Source: DAITAZ01 sp036824045
GTDB lineage: Bacteria; Pseudomonadota; Gammaproteobacteria; Burkholderiales; Rhodocyclaceae
Direction: 5' to 3'
Assembly (NCBI GenBank): GCA_036824045.1
Contig: DAITAZ010000008.1
Coordinates: 1 to 64,000, forward strand
DNA: 64,000 nucleotides
The notes beneath the pieces were generated by a model that worked only from the letters and a program-made list of their open reading frames with translations, was not told where the DNA came from and ran no database searches. Of the stretch, positions 61,677 to 64,000 are shown piece by piece. Within the stretch, counting starts at the first letter, position 1. Each line of letters starts with the position of its first letter. Both the position numbers and the translations under genes were made by a program.

Positions 61677-62054
61677 TTACTTGATTTCGACCTTGGCGCC
61701 TGCGTCTTCGAGTTGCTTCTTGAGGGCTTCGGCATCGGCCTTGGGAATCGCTTCCTTGACCGGCTTCGGAGCACCGTCGACCAGATCCTTGGCTTCCTTC
61801 AGGCCCAGGCCGGTCACTGCCCGCACCACCTTGATGACTTCAACCTTCTTCTCACCGGCAGCCAGCAGCACAACGTTGAACTCGGTCTTCTCTTCAGCGG
61901 CCGGAGCGGCAGCGGCAGCGGGGGCTGCAACGGCCACAGCAGCAGCAGCAGCTGAGACGCCAAACTTCTCTTCCATTTCCTTGATGAGCTGAGAGAGCTC
62001 AAGCACGGTCATGTTGGCGATAGCGTCGAGAATTTGCTCTTTGGTAACAGACAT
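61677..62054 (-). CDS. rplL: Ribosomal protein bL12 (L7/L12)
   Basis: 125 residues: an N-terminal dimerisation domain (ILDAIANMTVLELSQLIKEM), an Ala-rich hinge (about 33-53), and the C-terminal factor-binding domain (KVEVIKVVRAVTGLGLKEAK). It forms the stalk that recruits translation GTPases. Confidence 0.98.
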   Translation of the reverse strand: MSVTKEQILDAIANMTVLELSQLIKEMEEKFGVSAAAAAVAVAAPAAAAAPAAEEKTEFNVVLLAAGEKKVEVIKVVRAVTGLGLKEAKDLVDGAPKPVKEAIPKADAEALKKQLEDAGAKVEIK

Positions 62055-62108
62055 TTAAAACTCCTGAAAATCGGCTGGGGCGCGATCGCACCCCTTTCAA
62101 TCCAATGA

Positions 62109-62633
62109 TTAAGCGGTCTCTTTCGAGTCGCGAACGGCCGCCACCGTCCGTACAAAACGCGCGGGAACTTCGTTAAGCGTTTGCACGAACTTCGCGACCG
62201 GCGCCTGCATGGTGCCAAGCAACATCGCCAGCAACTCTTCACGGCTCGGCATGGATGCCAACGCCTCGACCCCTTTGGGATCCATGACGTAGTTAGACAT
62301 CGCACCGGCCTTGATGACGAACTTGTCGTTCCCCTTTGCAAACTCGTGCATCACCTTCGCGGCGGAAACCGGATCCTTGGAAATACCGTAGATCAGCGGT
62401 CCAACCATCTGGGGAGCCAAGTCAGCGAACGGGGTATCCTGCACAGCCCGTCGAGCCAGCGTGTTCTTCAGAACCCGCAAGTAGACGCCCGCGCTACGCG
62501 CCTTCGCGCGCAGATCAGTCGCCTTCGCCACCTCGAGACCACGGTACTCAGCGACGACGATGGCCTGCGCTTCCGCAACTTGTGCGGAAACTTCAGCCAC
62601 AACCGCCTTTTTGTCTTCAAGATTGAGTGCCAA
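62109..62633 (-). CDS. rplJ: Ribosomal protein uL10
   Basis: 174 residues starting at TTG 62633: an in-frame TAG lies two codons upstream and AGGAG is 6 bases before TTG, so no ATG or GTG start is available. Blocks: NLEDKKAVVAEVSAQVAEAQ, EYRGLEVAKATDLRAKARSA. It carries the bL12 stalk and, in E. coli, represses its own leader. Confidence 0.96.
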   Translation of the reverse strand: MALNLEDKKAVVAEVSAQVAEAQAIVVAEYRGLEVAKATDLRAKARSAGVYLRVLKNTLARRAVQDTPFADLAPQMVGPLIYGISKDPVSAAKVMHEFAKGNDKFVIKAGAMSNYVMDPKGVEALASMPSREELLAMLLGTMQAPVAKFVQTLNEVPARFVRTVAAVRDSKETA

Positions 62634-62876
62634 GGTCTACTCCTAGTAACACTTACACACCAACGCCAGACTTGGCGTCGGCAACCCACGGCGACCTTCT
62701 TCAGGAGCTAGCTTCGGCCTTGTGCGGCCATATCCTGTCTCGGGAACGCCATCTGCGCCGGGCTGACCCGCTGAGCGAGCCAAGATTGAGGTTTCCCCCC
62801 GGCGGTCTTTGACAACCCGCATCCCGAACATTCCTCCGTCCGGGACGCGGCCCAAAGTTCTTTGTTGCTTCGCCCT
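62634..62876 (-). promoter_or_regulatory. rplJ leader region
   Basis: This 243-base gap between rplA and rplJ is the longest in the ribosomal cluster and has no credible ORF. It is in the place of the L10 leader, where L10-L12 binds to repress translation. It contains several GC-rich self-complementary stretches, for example GTCCCGGAC near the 5' end and CGCCA ... TGGCG near rplJ. No fold was computed. Confidence 0.6.
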
Positions 62877-63572
62877 TTAAGCGAGCACAGTGGCCGTGTC
62901 CACCTTGACCCCAACACCCATGGTGGAACTCAGCGTGATACGGCGAAGGTAAGTACCTTTTGCTGCAGCGGGGCGCGCTTTATTTAACGCCTCGATCAGC
63001 GCAACCAGATTGGTCTTCAGAGCGTCCGGGGCAAAGGATGCGCGGCCGATGGTTGCGTGGATCAGCCCGTTCTTGTCTGTCCGGTACTGAACCTGACCAG
63101 CTTTCGCGTTCTTGACTGCCGTTACCACATCCATCGTGACGGTACCCACCTTGGGATTGGGCATAAGCCCCCGGGGGCCAAGAATCTGACCAAGCTGACC
63201 CACGACGCGCATGGCATCGGGCGTGGCAATCGCCACGTCGAAGTTGAGATTCCCGGCCTTGACCTGCTCGGCCAGATCATCGAAACCCACTACGTCAGCG
63301 CCGGCGTCCCGCGCCGCAGCCGCTTTGTCACCCTGCGCGAACACAGCAACCCGAACCGACTTCCCGGTACCAGCGGGCAGCACGACGGAGCCCCGTACAA
63401 TCTGATCGGATTTCTTTGCGTCCACACCCAGATTGACAGCGACATCAATGGACTCGTCGAACTTTGCAACCGCGCACTCTTTAACCAGAGCCAGTGCATC
63501 GGTGACGGGGTAATTACGCGTACGATCAACTTTTGCACGTACAGCCTGGAGACGTTTGCTCAGTTTGGCCAT
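62877..63572 (-). CDS. rplA: Ribosomal protein uL1
   Basis: 231 residues from ATG 63572 (MAKLSKRLQAVRAKVDRTRN), one base after the rplK stop. Domain blocks VVGQLGQILGPRGLMPNPKV and GTVTMDVVTAVKNAKAGQVQ. It forms the movable L1 stalk and, in E. coli, represses the L11 operon. Confidence 0.98.
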   Translation of the reverse strand: MAKLSKRLQAVRAKVDRTRNYPVTDALALVKECAVAKFDESIDVAVNLGVDAKKSDQIVRGSVVLPAGTGKSVRVAVFAQGDKAAAARDAGADVVGFDDLAEQVKAGNLNFDVAIATPDAMRVVGQLGQILGPRGLMPNPKVGTVTMDVVTAVKNAKAGQVQYRTDKNGLIHATIGRASFAPDALKTNLVALIEALNKARPAAAKGTYLRRITLSSTMGVGVKVDTATVLA

Positions 63573-63573
63573 C

Positions 63574-64000
63574 TCAAATCCCCTCCACCGTGATACCCAT
63601 GCTGCGCGCACTACCGGCAATCGTACGAACCGCCGCTTCCAGATCGGCTGCGGTCAAGTCAGGCATCTTCGCTTTCGCGATCTCTTCTACCTGAGCACGA
63701 GTAAGGGAACCAACCTTGTCGGTATGAGGCTTCGGCGAGCCCTTCGTTACCTTGGCAGCCTTCTTGATCAAGACGGTCGCCGGCGGCGTCTTCATGATGA
63801 AGGTAAAGCTCTTGTCTGCGAATGCCGTAATCACGACGGGAATAGGCAGACCAGGCTCCATACCCTGAGTCTTGGCATTGAACTCTTTGCAAAACGCCAT
63901 GATATTCAAACCCCGTTGACCCAGCGCAGGACCAATGGGAGGACTCGGGTTGGCTTTGCCTGCAGGTACCTGCAGCTTGATATAGCCAATGATTTTCTTT
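63574..64000 (-). CDS. rplK: Ribosomal protein uL11 (5' end cut off by the window)
   Basis: The frame continues to base 64000; the visible protein begins KKIIGYIKLQVPAGKA and ends MGITVEGI, so only the first two codons (expected Met-Ala) are missing. It contains the thiostrepton-region N-terminus PSPPIGPALGQRGLNIMAFC. It forms the GTPase-associated centre with 23S rRNA. Confidence 0.96.
   Translation of the reverse strand, partial: KKIIGYIKLQVPAGKANPSPPIGPALGQRGLNIMAFCKEFNAKTQGMEPGLPIPVVITAFADKSFTFIMKTPPATVLIKKAAKVTKGSPKPHTDKVGSLTRAQVEEIAKAKMPDLTAADLEAAVRTIAGSARSMGITVEGI

Overview
The window looks like a chromosome segment of a high-GC betaproteobacterium, most likely of the Rhodocyclales type (an inference from protein character and gene order, not a database result). 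It is a facultative hydrogen user: two thirds of the left half is nickel uptake and [NiFe]-hydrogenase regulation and maturation, and the right half is the main ribosomal protein / RNA polymerase cluster. There is no rRNA, tRNA, insertion sequence, prophage or CRISPR array, and no gene-free stretch longer than about 250 bases.

Region 1 (1-8.0 kb), metal or siderophore acquisition. Four minus-strand genes coupled by ATGA overlaps or short gaps encode a His-rich DUF4198 protein, a NapH/NosR-type membrane polyferredoxin, a DsbD/CcdA-like membrane protein and a TonB-dependent receptor. A DUF2946 gene lies just upstream. Diverging from them are tonB, exbB and exbD. A VOC-family gene follows. The 220-bp divergent region carries two copies of a 17-bp inverted repeat.

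Region 2 (8.0-13.9 kb), nickel. A NiCoT-type nickel permease, a second TonB receptor and a second TonB form a minus-strand operon. A sequence with the exact geometry of a NikR operator (GTGTGA-N16-TCACAC) covers its -10 box. nikR follows and is translationally coupled to hupT, the histidine kinase of the H2-sensing system.

Region 3 (14.0-18.2 kb). A divergent cassette encodes a periplasmic binding protein, a membrane histidine kinase and a free-standing receiver protein. A class I methyltransferase converges on it.

Region 4 (18.2-34.5 kb), hydrogenase regulation and maturation. Read in the direction of transcription the order is hupD-hupF-hupG-hupH-hupI-hupJ-hupK-hypA-hypB-hypF-hypC-hypD-hypE-hypX-hoxA-hupU-hupV, all on the minus strand with start/stop overlaps or short gaps. 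HupU and HupV are the H2 sensor, HupT the kinase and HoxA the sigma-54-dependent activator. HypA-F and HypX build the Ni-Fe(CN)2CO centre, and HupD-K finish an uptake hydrogenase. The uptake-hydrogenase structural genes (hupS, hupL, hupC), which normally precede hupD, are not in the window. A near-consensus sigma-54 promoter and a perfect palindrome lie just upstream of hupD.

Region 5 (34.7-64 kb), minus strand. In genomic order: rplQ, rpoA, rpsD, rpsK, rpsM, rpmJ, infA, secY, rplO, rpmD, rpsE, rplR, rplF, rpsH, rpsN, rplE, rplX, rplN, rpsQ, rpmC, rplP, rpsC, rplV, rpsS, rplB, rplW, rplD, rplC, rpsJ, tuf, fusA, rpsG, rpsL, rpoC, rpoB, rplL, rplJ, rplA, rplK (the last cut by the window end). 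This is the fused alpha-spc-S10-str-rpoBC-L10-L11 arrangement. Visible control elements are the alpha-operon terminator, two hairpins at the S10/spc boundary, a strong promoter plus terminator-like hairpin in the rpsL leader, a UUCG-capped attenuator between rplL and rpoB, and a long rplJ leader with a TTG start.
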